Positions 27,821 through 39,160 of a stretch of 64,000 nucleotides of DNA are shown here, one piece after another. Below the pieces are notes generated by a model that was given only the letters and a program-made list of their open reading frames with translations, was not told where the DNA came from and ran no database searches. The first letter of the stretch is position 1. Each line of letters begins with the position of its first letter. A program made the translations under genes and the position numbers. Source of the stretch: Xylanimonas ulmi (GTDB lineage: Bacteria > Actinomycetota > Actinomycetes > Actinomycetales > Cellulomonadaceae); contig NZ_SGWX01000001.1 in the NCBI RefSeq assembly GCF_004216535.1, forward strand, positions 3,410,001-3,474,000, given 5' to 3'.

Positions 27821-29559
27821 GGCCCCACGACCGGGGGCCGGGCGTCGCCCAGGTCGAGCACGTGCACGGCGCACGACATGCACGGGTCGAAGGAGTGGAT
27901 GGTGCGCAGCGGCTCGAGGGGCCGGGCCGGGTCGCGCAGCGGGTGGAGCCCGTCACCGGCGAGCGACTCCTCGTAGGGGCCCTGCCGCCCGCCGACGTCG
28001 CGCCCGCCGGCGAGCCAGGTCGTGGGCACCACCGCCTGGTAGCGGGCGACCTTGCCGTCCTCGATCGTGACCCAGTGGCTGAGGTTGCCGCGCGCGACCT
28101 CGACGAACGAATAGCCCTCGGCTGTGGCCGGCCAGGTCTTCGGCTCCCAGCGGGAGTTGTCGAACACGTCGAGGTCGCCTTGCGCGATATTGGCCACGAG
28201 TTCGGGGAAGGTCACCTCGGCGAGCGTCTCGGCCGAGACCATCGCCTCGATCGCCCGGGCGAGGGTGCGGCCCGCCGTCGAGTTGAGTTGGCCGACGGTG
28301 ATGCCGAGCTGCCGGGCGGCGTCGTCGACCAGCTCCGTCATGCGGGCGTGCCCCTGGGCGTAGGCGAGCAGCACGCGTGCGACCGGGCCCACCTGGATGG
28401 GTCGGCCGTCGTAGCGCGGGGCCTTGCACCACGTGTACCGCTCGGAGTCCGCCAGCCAGTCGAAGGGCGGCTTCGGGCCGGTGTACCGCGGCGTCGTCTC
28501 GCCCTGTGCGGGCGGCAGGCCGACGTCGTCGCCGTCCTCGTAGGCGTACCAGGCGGACGCGATGTACTCGGCGATCTTGGTCGGGTCGAACGGGTGCACG
28601 GTGGACAGGTCGCCGTCGAGCAGCACGCCGGGCTTGACCGCGGTGTGGGCCGTCGTGGTCCGGGCCGTGTTCGGGTCGCCGCCGAACGTCGCCCCCGCCA
28701 GCCCGACCGCGAGGTAGTTCGGCTGGGCGGCGCCGATGTCGAAGTAGTCGCGGTAGGCGCCCATGATCGCGATCGCGTCGGGCAGGTAGCAGTCCCGCAC
28801 GAACTGGCGCGTCTGGTCGACCCAGTCGGTGATCTGGTCGATCTGGACCTGGTTGATCGACTCCGAGCGGTCGGGGTCGATGGTGCAGGCCATGCCACCC
28901 ACGAGGAAGTTGGGGTGCGGGTTCTTGCCGCCGAACACCGTGTGGATGCGGATCATCGACCGCTGGAACTCCAGCGCGTCCAGGTAGTGGGCGACGGCCA
29001 TGAGGTTCGCCTCTGGCGGCAGGCGGTAGTCCGGGTGATCCCAGTAGCCGCCCGTGAAGATCGACAGCTGGCCCGAGTCCAGGAGTTGCCGGACGGTGTC
29101 GCGCACCTCGGTCATCCGTTCGAGCGTGTTGCCCCTCCAGGTCGAGCCGATGGCGCGCGCGAACGCGACGGCCGCGGCCGGGTCGGCGGTGGCGGCCGAG
29201 GGGACGTGGACCCAGTCGAGCGCGTGCAGGTGGTAGAAGTGGATGACGTGGTCCTGGACCTCCTGCGAGGCCAGCACGATGTCGCGGATGAGCCGAGCCT
29301 GCGTGGGCGGGTGGGAGCCGATCGCGTGCTCGACGGCGACGACCGAGGCGATGGCGTGCACCGAGGTGCACACGCCGCAGATGCGCTGCACGAACACCCA
29401 GGCGTCGCGCGGGTCGCGGTCCTGCACGATGGTCTCGATGCCGCGGAACTGGGTGGTCTCGCTCCAGGCCCGGGCGATGGTCTCGCCCTGTGTCTCGAGC
29501 TCGACGCGCAGGTGGCCCTCGATGCGGGTGATGGGGTCGATGACGACGCGGGTCGACAT
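27817..29559 (-). CDS. hyaB: [NiFe]-hydrogenase large subunit
   Basis: The catalytic subunit holds the NiFe(CN)2CO centre. It has 580 residues. The N-terminus is VVIDPITRIEGHLRVE. Nickel ligands are Cys61 and Cys64 in RICGVCTSVH and Cys560 and Cys563 in DPCMSCAVH. The last 14 residues after this His are the peptide removed by HyaD. The start ATG has GAGGAGGAG upstream inside the end of hyaA. Sequence and partner subunits fit a group 1 respiratory uptake enzyme on the outer face of the membrane, exported together with the Tat-carrying small subunit. Confidence 0.96.
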   Translation of the reverse strand: MSTRVVIDPITRIEGHLRVELETQGETIARAWSETTQFRGIETIVQDRDPRDAWVFVQRICGVCTSVHAIASVVAVEHAIGSHPPTQARLIRDIVLASQEVQDHVIHFYHLHALDWVHVPSAATADPAAAVAFARAIGSTWRGNTLERMTEVRDTVRQLLDSGQLSIFTGGYWDHPDYRLPPEANLMAVAHYLDALEFQRSMIRIHTVFGGKNPHPNFLVGGMACTIDPDRSESINQVQIDQITDWVDQTRQFVRDCYLPDAIAIMGAYRDYFDIGAAQPNYLAVGLAGATFGGDPNTARTTTAHTAVKPGVLLDGDLSTVHPFDPTKIAEYIASAWYAYEDGDDVGLPPAQGETTPRYTGPKPPFDWLADSERYTWCKAPRYDGRPIQVGPVARVLLAYAQGHARMTELVDDAARQLGITVGQLNSTAGRTLARAIEAMVSAETLAEVTFPELVANIAQGDLDVFDNSRWEPKTWPATAEGYSFVEVARGNLSHWVTIEDGKVARYQAVVPTTWLAGGRDVGGRQGPYEESLAGDGLHPLRDPARPLEPLRTIHSFDPCMSCAVHVLDLGDARPPVVGP

Positions 29560-29561
29560 GG

Positions 29562-30806
29562 TCACTCCTCCTCGGTGGAGCGGGATGGGAGGGCGTCGTG
29601 GCGCACCGACGGGTCGGGGAGCCAGACCTTCTCGCCGAGGGCGTCCAGCGGCGCGCCGTCGGCCCGTCTGCGGGCGGCCGTCCGGCGCAGCGCCGTGAGG
29701 CCCGCGTGGGCCGCCACGCCGGCCGCCGTCGCGCCGACCAGCCCCCAGCCGACGGCCTCGGCGGTGGCCTCGACGCCCAGCCCGGCGACGTCGGGCAGGG
29801 TTTGGTAGAAGGGCGTGAACCGGTCGAAGAACCGCCTCTCGGTGCAGCCGACACACGGGTGCCCGGCCCCGATGGGCCAGCTCGTGTGCTGGTTCCACTG
29901 GATGATCGGGCAGGCGGAGAACGTGCTGGGACCCTTGCAGCCGACGTCGTACAGGCACCAGCCCATGCGCGCGGCCTCGTCGTCGAAGGTCCGCACGAAC
30001 TGGCCGGCGTCGAAGTGCGGGCGGCGCGGGCACGAGTCGTGCACGCGCTGGTCGTAGGCGAACAGGGGCCGGCCCTCGCCGTCGACGGCGGGCAGGTCGT
30101 CGTGGGTCAGGATGTAGGAGACGGCGGCCGTGATGACCTCGCCGATGGGTGGGCAGCCCGCGATGTTGACGATCGGCTTGTCGGTGATGATCTGGTCGAC
30201 GCCGACCGCGTCCGTCGGGTTGGGGCGTGACGCCTGCACCGAGCCCCAGACCGCGCAGGCGCCGACGGCGAGGATCGCCGAGGCGTGCTCGGCCGACTCG
30301 CGCAGCACCTGCTCGGCCGACTTGCCGCCGATGGTGCAGTACGCGCCGCCCTCGCCCCGCGGCACCGAGCCGTTGACGACGAGGATGTGGTCGGACGCGT
30401 TGGTCTCGTCGAGCGCGCGGTTGGCGGCGTCGCCCGCGGCCGCCATGACGAGTTCGTTGTAGTTGACCGACAGCAGGCGCAGCACGGCCTCCTCGATCGT
30501 GGCGCCGCCCGAGCGCAGCGTCGACTCCACGCATCCGGTGCACTCCTGGAGCTGGAGCCAGACGACGGGGGGCTTGGTCACGGCGGAGAGCCGGTCCGCG
30601 ATGAGCTCGGCGGTGATCGGCTGGGCCGACGCCGGGCGCGCGAGGGCGGCGTCTCCCATCGCGAAGACGCCCGCGAGGACGCCGCAGAAGGCGAGGAAGT
30701 CGCGGCGGCTGACGCCGACATGGGCGAGGTTGCCTCCGAGCGTCGGCGCCCTCCAGCGGCTGGCCTCGACCGGTGTGGCTCCGGTGGGCGGCGGCAGAGA
30801 CGTCAT
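29562..30806 (-). CDS. hyaA: [NiFe]-hydrogenase small subunit, Tat-exported and membrane-anchored
   Basis: The iron-sulfur subunit has 414 residues. The N-terminus has a twin-arginine signal, SRRDFLAF (residues 33-40), then a hydrophobic stretch and the AxA-like end ARPASA. Cluster ligands are visible in ECTGCVES, GACAVWGS and GCPP for the proximal cluster. DSCPRRPHF, GWCLYDVGCKGP and CPIIQWNQ...HPCVGC supply the medial and distal clusters. A C-terminal hydrophobic helix (GWGLVGATAAGVAAHAG) anchors it, followed by a basic cytoplasmic tail. ATG 30806 has AAGGGG upstream. It is the first gene of hyaABCD. Confidence 0.96.
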   Translation of the reverse strand: MTSLPPPTGATPVEASRWRAPTLGGNLAHVGVSRRDFLAFCGVLAGVFAMGDAALARPASAQPITAELIADRLSAVTKPPVVWLQLQECTGCVESTLRSGGATIEEAVLRLLSVNYNELVMAAAGDAANRALDETNASDHILVVNGSVPRGEGGAYCTIGGKSAEQVLRESAEHASAILAVGACAVWGSVQASRPNPTDAVGVDQIITDKPIVNIAGCPPIGEVITAAVSYILTHDDLPAVDGEGRPLFAYDQRVHDSCPRRPHFDAGQFVRTFDDEAARMGWCLYDVGCKGPSTFSACPIIQWNQHTSWPIGAGHPCVGCTERRFFDRFTPFYQTLPDVAGLGVEATAEAVGWGLVGATAAGVAAHAGLTALRRTAARRRADGAPLDALGEKVWLPDPSVRHDALPSRSTEEE

Positions 30807-31090
30807 CGTCTGACCCCTTCGTGGCTGAGGTGGTGACGGCAATCTAGGAAGGAAGCGCGGGCGGGCCGCGTCCGCGTCGTGCCACGTTCACCGCGCGGCG
30901 CGGATCGTGCGACGGCGAGGCCGTGCTGCGAGGCAGTGCGGCGAGCCGGCGGCCGAGGCGAACTGACATATGGATGCTGTTCGTCCGGATCGATGCGCTG
31001 CTGGGCGATCGTGACGCGTCGCGCGCGGCGGGCCGCGGGCGGCCCGGGGCCACGATGTCCCGGTTCACTGTGGAGCGGGAGGACGTGCGG
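30807..31090. promoter_or_regulatory. Divergent promoter region of the hydrogenase structural and hypCDE operons
   Basis: This 284-base gap separates hyaA (minus) from hypC (plus) and must hold both promoters. It is less regular than coding sequence and contains the somewhat AT-richer segments CAATCTAGGAAGG (around 30840) and GACATATGGATG (around 30964). I found no clear DosR-like box or strong -35/-10 pair. Confidence 0.4.
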
Positions 31091-31378
31091 ATGTGCCTCG
31101 GCATCCCCGGCAGGATCGTGCGCGTCTGGGACGACCAGGGCACGCGCATGGCCGACGTCGACTTCGGCGGCGCGACCAAGGACGTGTGCCTGGCCTACCT
31201 CCCGCACGCGCGCGCCGGCCAGTACACCATCGTGCACGCGGGGTTCGGGCTGACCCTCGTGGACGAGGCCTCCGCGGTGGAGTCGCTGCGGGTCTTCCAC
31301 GAGCTCGGCATGCTGGAGGACGAGCTCGGCATCCCCTCACGCGCCGGGTCGCCGGGCCGCGTCTCGGCGGCCGGGTGA
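31091..31378 (+). CDS. hypC: Hydrogenase assembly chaperone HypC
   Basis: The protein has 95 residues beginning MCLGIPGRI with the essential Cys2; this decides the start at 31091, which is preceded by GGGAGGA. HypC binds iron with HypD while cyanide and CO are attached and carries the unit to the large subunit. Its tail ([21 protein letters not shown]) is typical. It stands directly before hypD and hypE, so this is the main HypC, in contrast to the copy at 24027. Confidence 0.95.
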   Translation: MCLGIPGRIVRVWDDQGTRMADVDFGGATKDVCLAYLPHARAGQYTIVHAGFGLTLVDEASAVESLRVFHELGMLEDELGIPSRAGSPGRVSAAG

Positions 31379-31388
31379 GGAGCCCGGG

Positions 31389-32484
<1,096 letters not shown>

Positions 32485-32492
<8 letters not shown>

Positions 32493-33558
32493 GATCTCCC
32501 CTCCCGATCAGTGGAGCTGCCCGCTGCCCGTGCGCGCGGGCGAGCGCGTCGTCCTGGGCCACGGGGGCGGCGGCGTCCTGTCGGCCGAGCTGATCGAGCA
32601 GGTCATCCTGCCCGCGTTCGGTGGCGCCCCCGCCGGCGGCCTGCGCGACTCCGCGCTCGTGGACGTGCCCGCCGCACTCGCCGACGGCGGCCGCCTCGCG
32701 TTCTCGACCGACTCCTACGTCGTCGCGCCCCTGTTCTTCCCCGGCGGGTCGATCGGGGACCTGGCGGTGCACGGCACCATCAACGACCTGGCGATGTCGG
32801 GCGCGCTCCCGCTCATGCTCTCGTGCGGGCTCATCCTCGAGGAGGGCCTTGAGATCGACACGCTCGCGCGCGTCGCGCGTGACATGGGCCGGGCGGCGCA
32901 CGCGGCCGGCGTGCCGATCGGCACGGGGGACACCAAGGTCGTCGGCCAGGGCCACGCCGACGGTCTGTATGTCAACACCGCCGGCATCGGCGTCGTGCCC
33001 GCGGGCGTCGAGATCGGCCCCGCACGGGCCCGCCCGGGCGACGTCGTCATCGTCTCGGGGCCCATCGGCGAGCACGGCGTCGCCATCCTCTCCCAGCGCG
33101 AGGGCCTGGAGTTCGGCACCACGCTGCGGACCGACTCCGCGTCGCTGCACCGCATGGTCGCCGGGCTGCTGTCCGCCGGGATCGACGTGCGCGTGCTGCG
33201 CGACCCCACACGCGGCGGCCTCGCGGCCTCGCTGACCGAGATCGCCGCCGACTCCCGGGTCGGCGTCGTGCTCGACGAGGCCGCGGTGCCTGTGCCCGAC
33301 GCCGTCGCCGCGGCGTGCGGGTTCCTGGGGCTCGACCCGCTGCACGTGGCCAACGAGGGCAAGCTCGTCGCCGTCGTCGCGCCCGACGACGCCGACCCGG
33401 CGCTCGCGGTGATGGGCGCCGACCCCGCGGGGCGCGGCGCCGCCGTCGTCGGCTCGATCACCGACGCGCACCCGGGCCTGCTCGTGGGCCGCACCCGGCT
33501 CGGGGCGCGGCGCGTGATCGACCGGCCGCTGGGTGAGCAGCTTCCGCGGATCTGCTGA
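32485..33558 (+). CDS. hypE: Hydrogenase expression/formation protein HypE
   Basis: HypE dehydrates the thiocarboxamide on its C-terminal Cys to thiocyanate for transfer to iron. It has 357 residues and the PurM-like ATP-binding fold ([31 protein letters not shown]). The last residues are LPRIC, the invariant C-terminal Cys that accepts the carbamoyl group from HypF. GTG 32485 overlaps the hypD stop; GGAGG lies 9 bases before it. Confidence 0.95.
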
Positions 33559-33661
33559 CGCCGCCGCCTCGACGCCCCCGCCTCGACGCCCCCCGCCTCG
33601 GTGCCCCACCGCCTCGACGCTCCGCGAACGCCGCGCGCACACTGACGTGAGGGAGACACCG

Positions 33662-34669
33662 ATGAGCGTACCCACCCCGACCCCGGCAGCCGCGCGCGTC
33701 GTGGGACTGCGCGTCGCGGGACTGCGCGCCGTCGCGCTGGGCGTGGTGGCCGCGCACCTGGCCGCCGCGCTCGCACTGGCCGCGGCCGTCCTGGCGGGCC
33801 ATGCCGCCGCGCTCGCGCTGGTGGGGACCGCGTACCTGCTGGGGCTGCGGCACGCGCTCGACGCCGACCACATCGCCGTCATCGACTCCGCGACGCGGCG
33901 CCTGACGACGCGCGGCCTGCCCGCGGGCGCCATGGGGCTGTGGTTCTCGCTCGGGCACTCGACGGTCGTGCTCGTCGCGACCGTGGCCGGGTGGGCCGGG
34001 CTGCGCTGGCTCGCGGCGGGCGCCGCGCAGAGCGCGGTGGACGCGCTCGCGCGCGTCGGGACGGTCTCGGCCGCCGTGGTGCTCTCGGCGCTCGCCGTCG
34101 TCAACGGCGTCACCTGGTGGCGTCAGCTCCGCTCGGCGGCGCCCGTGCGCCCGGGGCCGTCCGGGGTGCTGACGCCGCTGCTGCGGCGCCTGACCGCGCG
34201 CGGCTCGCGCGCCTCGGGCCTGTTCCCCGTGGGGCTGATGATGGGGCTCGGGCTCGACACCGCGTCGTCGGTCACGCTGCTGGTGCTGGCCGCGGGCGCC
34301 GAGGCGTCGGCGTGGAGCGCCCTGGCCGCCCCGCTCGCCTTCGCCGCCGGGATGTCGCTGCTCGACACCTTCGACGGCGTCCTGATGTCGCAGGCGTACG
34401 GGTTCGCCGCGCACGGCTCGCCCGCCGCGCGGCGGCGCTACAACCTGACGGTCACGGGCGTGTGCGTCTCGGCGGCCTCGGTGATCGGCGCGCTGCTCTG
34501 GGCCGGGCTCGCGGCCGACACATGGCCCGGAGCGGCGGCGCTCGGCCGCCTCGGCGCGGTCGACACGACGGCGGTGGGCGTCGGGCTCGTCCTCGTGCTG
34601 GCCCTCGCCTGGGGCGTCGCGCTGGCCCGGGGCCGCAGGCGGCCCGACCGCCGCGGACCCCAGGTGTGA
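33662..34669 (+). CDS. NiCoT family nickel/cobalt permease
   Basis: This high-affinity Ni2+ uptake permease (HoxN/NixA type) has 335 residues and about eight membrane helices. The signature in helix II is RHALDADHI (residues 63-71), whose His and Asp bind the metal. Further family motifs are WFSLGHSTVV and GLGLDTASSV. It follows hypE by about 100 bases filled with short CCGCCTCGACGC-type repeats and has GAGGGAG upstream. Its place at the end of hypCDE indicates that it supplies nickel to the hydrogenase. Confidence 0.93.
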   Translation: MSVPTPTPAAARVVGLRVAGLRAVALGVVAAHLAAALALAAAVLAGHAAALALVGTAYLLGLRHALDADHIAVIDSATRRLTTRGLPAGAMGLWFSLGHSTVVLVATVAGWAGLRWLAAGAAQSAVDALARVGTVSAAVVLSALAVVNGVTWWRQLRSAAPVRPGPSGVLTPLLRRLTARGSRASGLFPVGLMMGLGLDTASSVTLLVLAAGAEASAWSALAAPLAFAAGMSLLDTFDGVLMSQAYGFAAHGSPAARRRYNLTVTGVCVSAASVIGALLWAGLAADTWPGAAALGRLGAVDTTAVGVGLVLVLALAWGVALARGRRRPDRRGPQV

Positions 34670-34677
34670 GGGGAAGG

Positions 34678-35529
34678 TCAGCGCCAGCGGAAGAGCTTGA
34701 CCGCGAGCGGGGCGCACACCAGCGTCCAGGCGGCCAGCACCACCATCTGGATCCACGGGAAGGTCTCGCCGCCGATCCAGCCGTACTGCATGATCTGCGC
34801 GGCCGCGCCCATCGGCGTCGCGCGCGCGATCTCGTACAGCAGGTCGCCCGGAGCCGCGGAGCCGCCCATGGCGCCCGAGACGAACAGGAAGATGAAGAAC
34901 AGCGTGTTGCCGACGATCGTGCCGACGTTGGTCTTGGGGACGACGGCGGCCACGAGCGACCCGATCGCCAGCAGCGCGGCCAGGCCCAGCAGGATGCCGA
35001 CCAGGGTGAGGGCCAGGTTCTGCGGCATCGCGATGGGCGTCATCGCGGCGGCGACGGCGACCATGACCACTGCGCCCAGCAGGGAGGCGGCCACGTTGAT
35101 CAGGGCGTGCGCGGCGAACAGGGCCTGCGGGCGCATGGGCGAGGCTGAGAACAGCGTGAGCACTCCCTTCTCGCGGAACCCGCCGAAGGTGGCCGGGAGG
35201 ATCGCGAGCGTGGTCATCCCCATACCCATCGCGATGAACCCGGGGATCAGCGCCAGGATGACGGCCGACCCGTAGATCGGGTGGCCCTGGGCGTCCTGCC
35301 ACCCATACCCCTGGGCGACCTCGCGCAGCTCGGGCGCCATGAGCATGTTCACCAGCAGTATCAGCGTCGGGAACGCGACCCAGAAGATCGAGGAGTCGCG
35401 CAGCCACACCTTGGCCTCGGTGGCCAGCAGCGTGGTGAAGCCGCGCCCGAGCAGGCCGGGGCGCGCGGCTCGCGTCGGGGCGGTCTGCGGCGCGGCGGTC
35501 GGCGGCGCGTCAGTGGCGATGGAGGTCAT
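34678..35529 (-). CDS. ABC-2 type transporter permease (DrrB-like)
   Basis: The protein has 283 residues and six predicted membrane helices after a polar Ala/Thr/Pro-rich N-terminus. The helix pattern and segments such as FREKGVLTLFSASPMRP place it in the ABC-2 export permeases (DrrB/YadH type). AAGGA precedes the ATG. It lies 83 bases downstream of its ATPase gene on the same strand. The pair probably exports a hydrophobic compound such as a drug or lipid; the substrate is unknown. Confidence 0.88.
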   Translation of the reverse strand: MTSIATDAPPTAAPQTAPTRAARPGLLGRGFTTLLATEAKVWLRDSSIFWVAFPTLILLVNMLMAPELREVAQGYGWQDAQGHPIYGSAVILALIPGFIAMGMGMTTLAILPATFGGFREKGVLTLFSASPMRPQALFAAHALINVAASLLGAVVMVAVAAAMTPIAMPQNLALTLVGILLGLAALLAIGSLVAAVVPKTNVGTIVGNTLFFIFLFVSGAMGGSAAPGDLLYEIARATPMGAAAQIMQYGWIGGETFPWIQMVVLAAWTLVCAPLAVKLFRWR

Positions 35530-35612
35530 GTCGGCGGTCCTTCGGATGTCCGGGGGAGGTCAGCGGCTCGGCGCGGGCGCGGGCGCGGGGGCGCTCAAGA
35601 GGCTCAGGAGGC

Positions 35613-36353
35613 TCAGGCGAAGACGTGTCGCGGCGAGCTGGCGGCGGTGCGCGCGACGAACACGTCCTCGAGCGAGGCGGCGTCGGGGGTCGCGGCGATG
35701 AGGTCGGCGGGTGTGCCCTCGGCGACGACGCGGCCTGAGTCGATGAGCACGAGGCGGTCGCACAGCCGCTCGGCCTCCTCCATGAAGTGGGTGACCAGCA
35801 GCACCGTGGTCCCCGCCTCGCGCACCGCGCGGATCGCGTCCCAGACGTCGCGGCGCGCCTGGGGGTCCAGTCCGGTGGTCATCTCGTCCAGGATCGCCAC
35901 GGCGGGCTTGCCGATGAGCGCGAGCGCGATCGACACCCGCTGCTTCTGCCCACCCGAGAGCGTCTTGAACCGGGCGTCGGCCTTCTCGGTCAGGCCCAGC
36001 ATGCCGATGAGGTTGTCGACGTCGGCCGGGTTCGCGTGGAATGCGGCGAACATGCCCAGCGCCTCGCGCACCGTGATCTTGTCGTGGAGGTGGGTCTCCT
36101 GGAACTGGACGCCGATGTGCTCGCGCACCGCCTCGGGGTGGGCCTGCGGGTCCACGCCGAGCACCGTGATCTGGCCGCCGTCGGCCTGGCGCAGCCCGGC
36201 GACGCACTCGACCGTTGTCGTCTTGCCGGCGCCGTTCGGGCCGAGCACCCCGAAGATCTCACCGGGGCGCACCTCGAACGACACGTCCTGGACGGCGACC
36301 TTGCCCGGGTAGGCCTTGCGGAGGTGGGTGACCCGGATGGCTGCGCTCGTCAT
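35613..36353 (-). CDS. ABC transporter ATP-binding protein (DrrA-like)
   Basis: The ATPase has 246 residues: Walker A GPNGAGKTT, signature LSGGQKQRV, Walker B VAILDEMTTGLD, switch His in LLVTHFMEEAE. The form 'DEMTTGLDPQARR' is typical of drug/lipid exporters. ATG 36353 was chosen because family sequence begins there; ATG 36362 (three codons upstream) is also possible. It is the first gene of the two-gene exporter operon and is divergent from the dnaK operon. Confidence 0.9.
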   Translation of the reverse strand: MTSAAIRVTHLRKAYPGKVAVQDVSFEVRPGEIFGVLGPNGAGKTTTVECVAGLRQADGGQITVLGVDPQAHPEAVREHIGVQFQETHLHDKITVREALGMFAAFHANPADVDNLIGMLGLTEKADARFKTLSGGQKQRVSIALALIGKPAVAILDEMTTGLDPQARRDVWDAIRAVREAGTTVLLVTHFMEEAERLCDRLVLIDSGRVVAEGTPADLIAATPDAASLEDVFVARTAASSPRHVFA

Positions 36354-36475
36354 GGCGACCATGGTCCGTGACCGTCGCCATCCCGATTCATGCCTGTGAG
36401 CAGAAGGTTCCATGACCTGGCCGCAAGTGAGCGACGGTCGCCGGCGTCGCACGGGGATTTCGCTGCGCGTGAAAG

Positions 36476-36494
36476 TTGAGCGGGCCAGGCTCAA
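36476..36494. promoter_or_regulatory. HAIR-like operator 1 (HspR binding site)
   Basis: TTGAGC-N7-GCTCAA matches the HAIR pattern CTTGAGT-N7-ACTCAAG with the outer C/G replaced by G/G and a C/G change at the inner position. It lies about 90 bases before the dnaK start and 15 bases upstream of the proposed -35. HspR, encoded at the end of the operon, is the expected repressor. Confidence 0.75.
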
Positions 36495-36510
36495 GTTTCG
36501 CGACGCTGGC

Positions 36511-36556
36511 TTGCCTTGCCGGGAGACGCGAACTAAGTTGAGCGCAGCAGACTCAA
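36511..36556 (+). promoter_or_regulatory. dnaK promoter with overlapping HAIR-like operator 2
   Basis: A TTGCCT (36511-36516) and a TAAGTT (36534-36539) 17 bases apart form a plausible sigma70-type promoter. TTGAGC-N7-ACTCAA at 36538-36556 is a second HAIR element that overlaps the -10 end and the start point, an ideal place for repression by HspR. Confidence 0.7.
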
Positions 36557-36582
36557 CCCAGTACCACCGGAGGAACACCACC

Positions 36583-38435
<1,853 letters not shown>

Positions 38436-38439
<4 letters not shown>

Positions 38440-39050
38440 CGGACGAGTCGCAGGGCGCCGGTCAGGTGCCGGAGGGCGACAAGCCCTTCACGTTCTCCGA
38501 CAAGCGCAAGGTCGACCCGGCGACCGGCGCCCCCCGTGAGGGGGGCGCCCCCGCCGCCGACGAGGCGTCCGACGTCGACCCGCTGTCCGGGCTCGACTTC
38601 GAGCCCTCGGCCGAGACCGCCGAGCTGGAGAAGGCCAAGGCGGAGGCGGCCGAGCACCTCGACGCGCTGCAGCGCGAGCGGGCGTCGTTCACGAACTACC
38701 GCAACCGTGCGCTGCGCGACCAGGAGGCCGCGCGCGCCCGGGGGCTGGAGGACGTGCTGACGGCGCTGCTGCCCGTGCTCGACGACATCGAGCGGGCCAA
38801 GGCGCACGCCGAGCTCACGGGCCCGATGGCGGCGATCGCGGAGAAGCTCGACGCGTCGCTGGCGAGGTTCGGGATCGAGCGCTACGGCGTCGTGGGCGAG
38901 GAGTTCGACCCCACGGTGCACGACGCGCTCATGCACCGCACCACCGCCGACGCGGAGTCGACCACCATCGAGTTGGTCATCGAACCGGGCTACCGCATCG
39001 CCGACCGCGTCGTCCGCGCCGCCCGCGTCGGCGTCGTCGGCCCCGAATGA
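38436..39050 (+). CDS. grpE: Nucleotide exchange factor GrpE
   Basis: The protein has 204 residues. The N-terminal 60 are acidic and disordered; a coiled coil follows ([20 protein letters not shown]) with [14 protein letters not shown] and the C-terminal beta domain ([17 protein letters not shown]). It promotes ADP release from DnaK. The GTG start overlaps the dnaK stop, so translation is coupled. A remarkable 35-bp inverted repeat separates it from dnaJ. Confidence 0.95.
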
Positions 39051-39054
39051 CCCG

Positions 39055-39131
39055 CGAGGTACCGGTCCTCGGTCGAGGTACCGGTCCTCAATCACCGAGG
39101 ACCGGTACCTCGACCGAGGACCGGTACCTCG
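39055..39131. repeat. 35-bp perfect inverted repeat between grpE and dnaJ
   Basis: Bases 39055-39089 and 39097-39131 are exact reverse complements with a 7-base loop (AATCACC). Each arm is itself nearly two tandem copies of the 19-base unit CGAGGTACCGGTCCTCGGT, which contains an inner self-complementary GGTACC. The structure lies 4 bases after the grpE stop and 30 bases before dnaJ. It could act as an mRNA processing or attenuation element or be a dispersed palindromic repeat. Confidence 0.85.
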
Positions 39132-39160
39132 GCGGGGTGGAGTGAAGGGAGGCGGGGGTT

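Noticed and set aside
33559-33661. CCGCCTCGACGCCCC-type repeats before the nickel permease as a nickel riboswitch or NikR operator
   Set aside because: The repeats are short, low in complexity and irregular; no conserved fold or palindrome was found.
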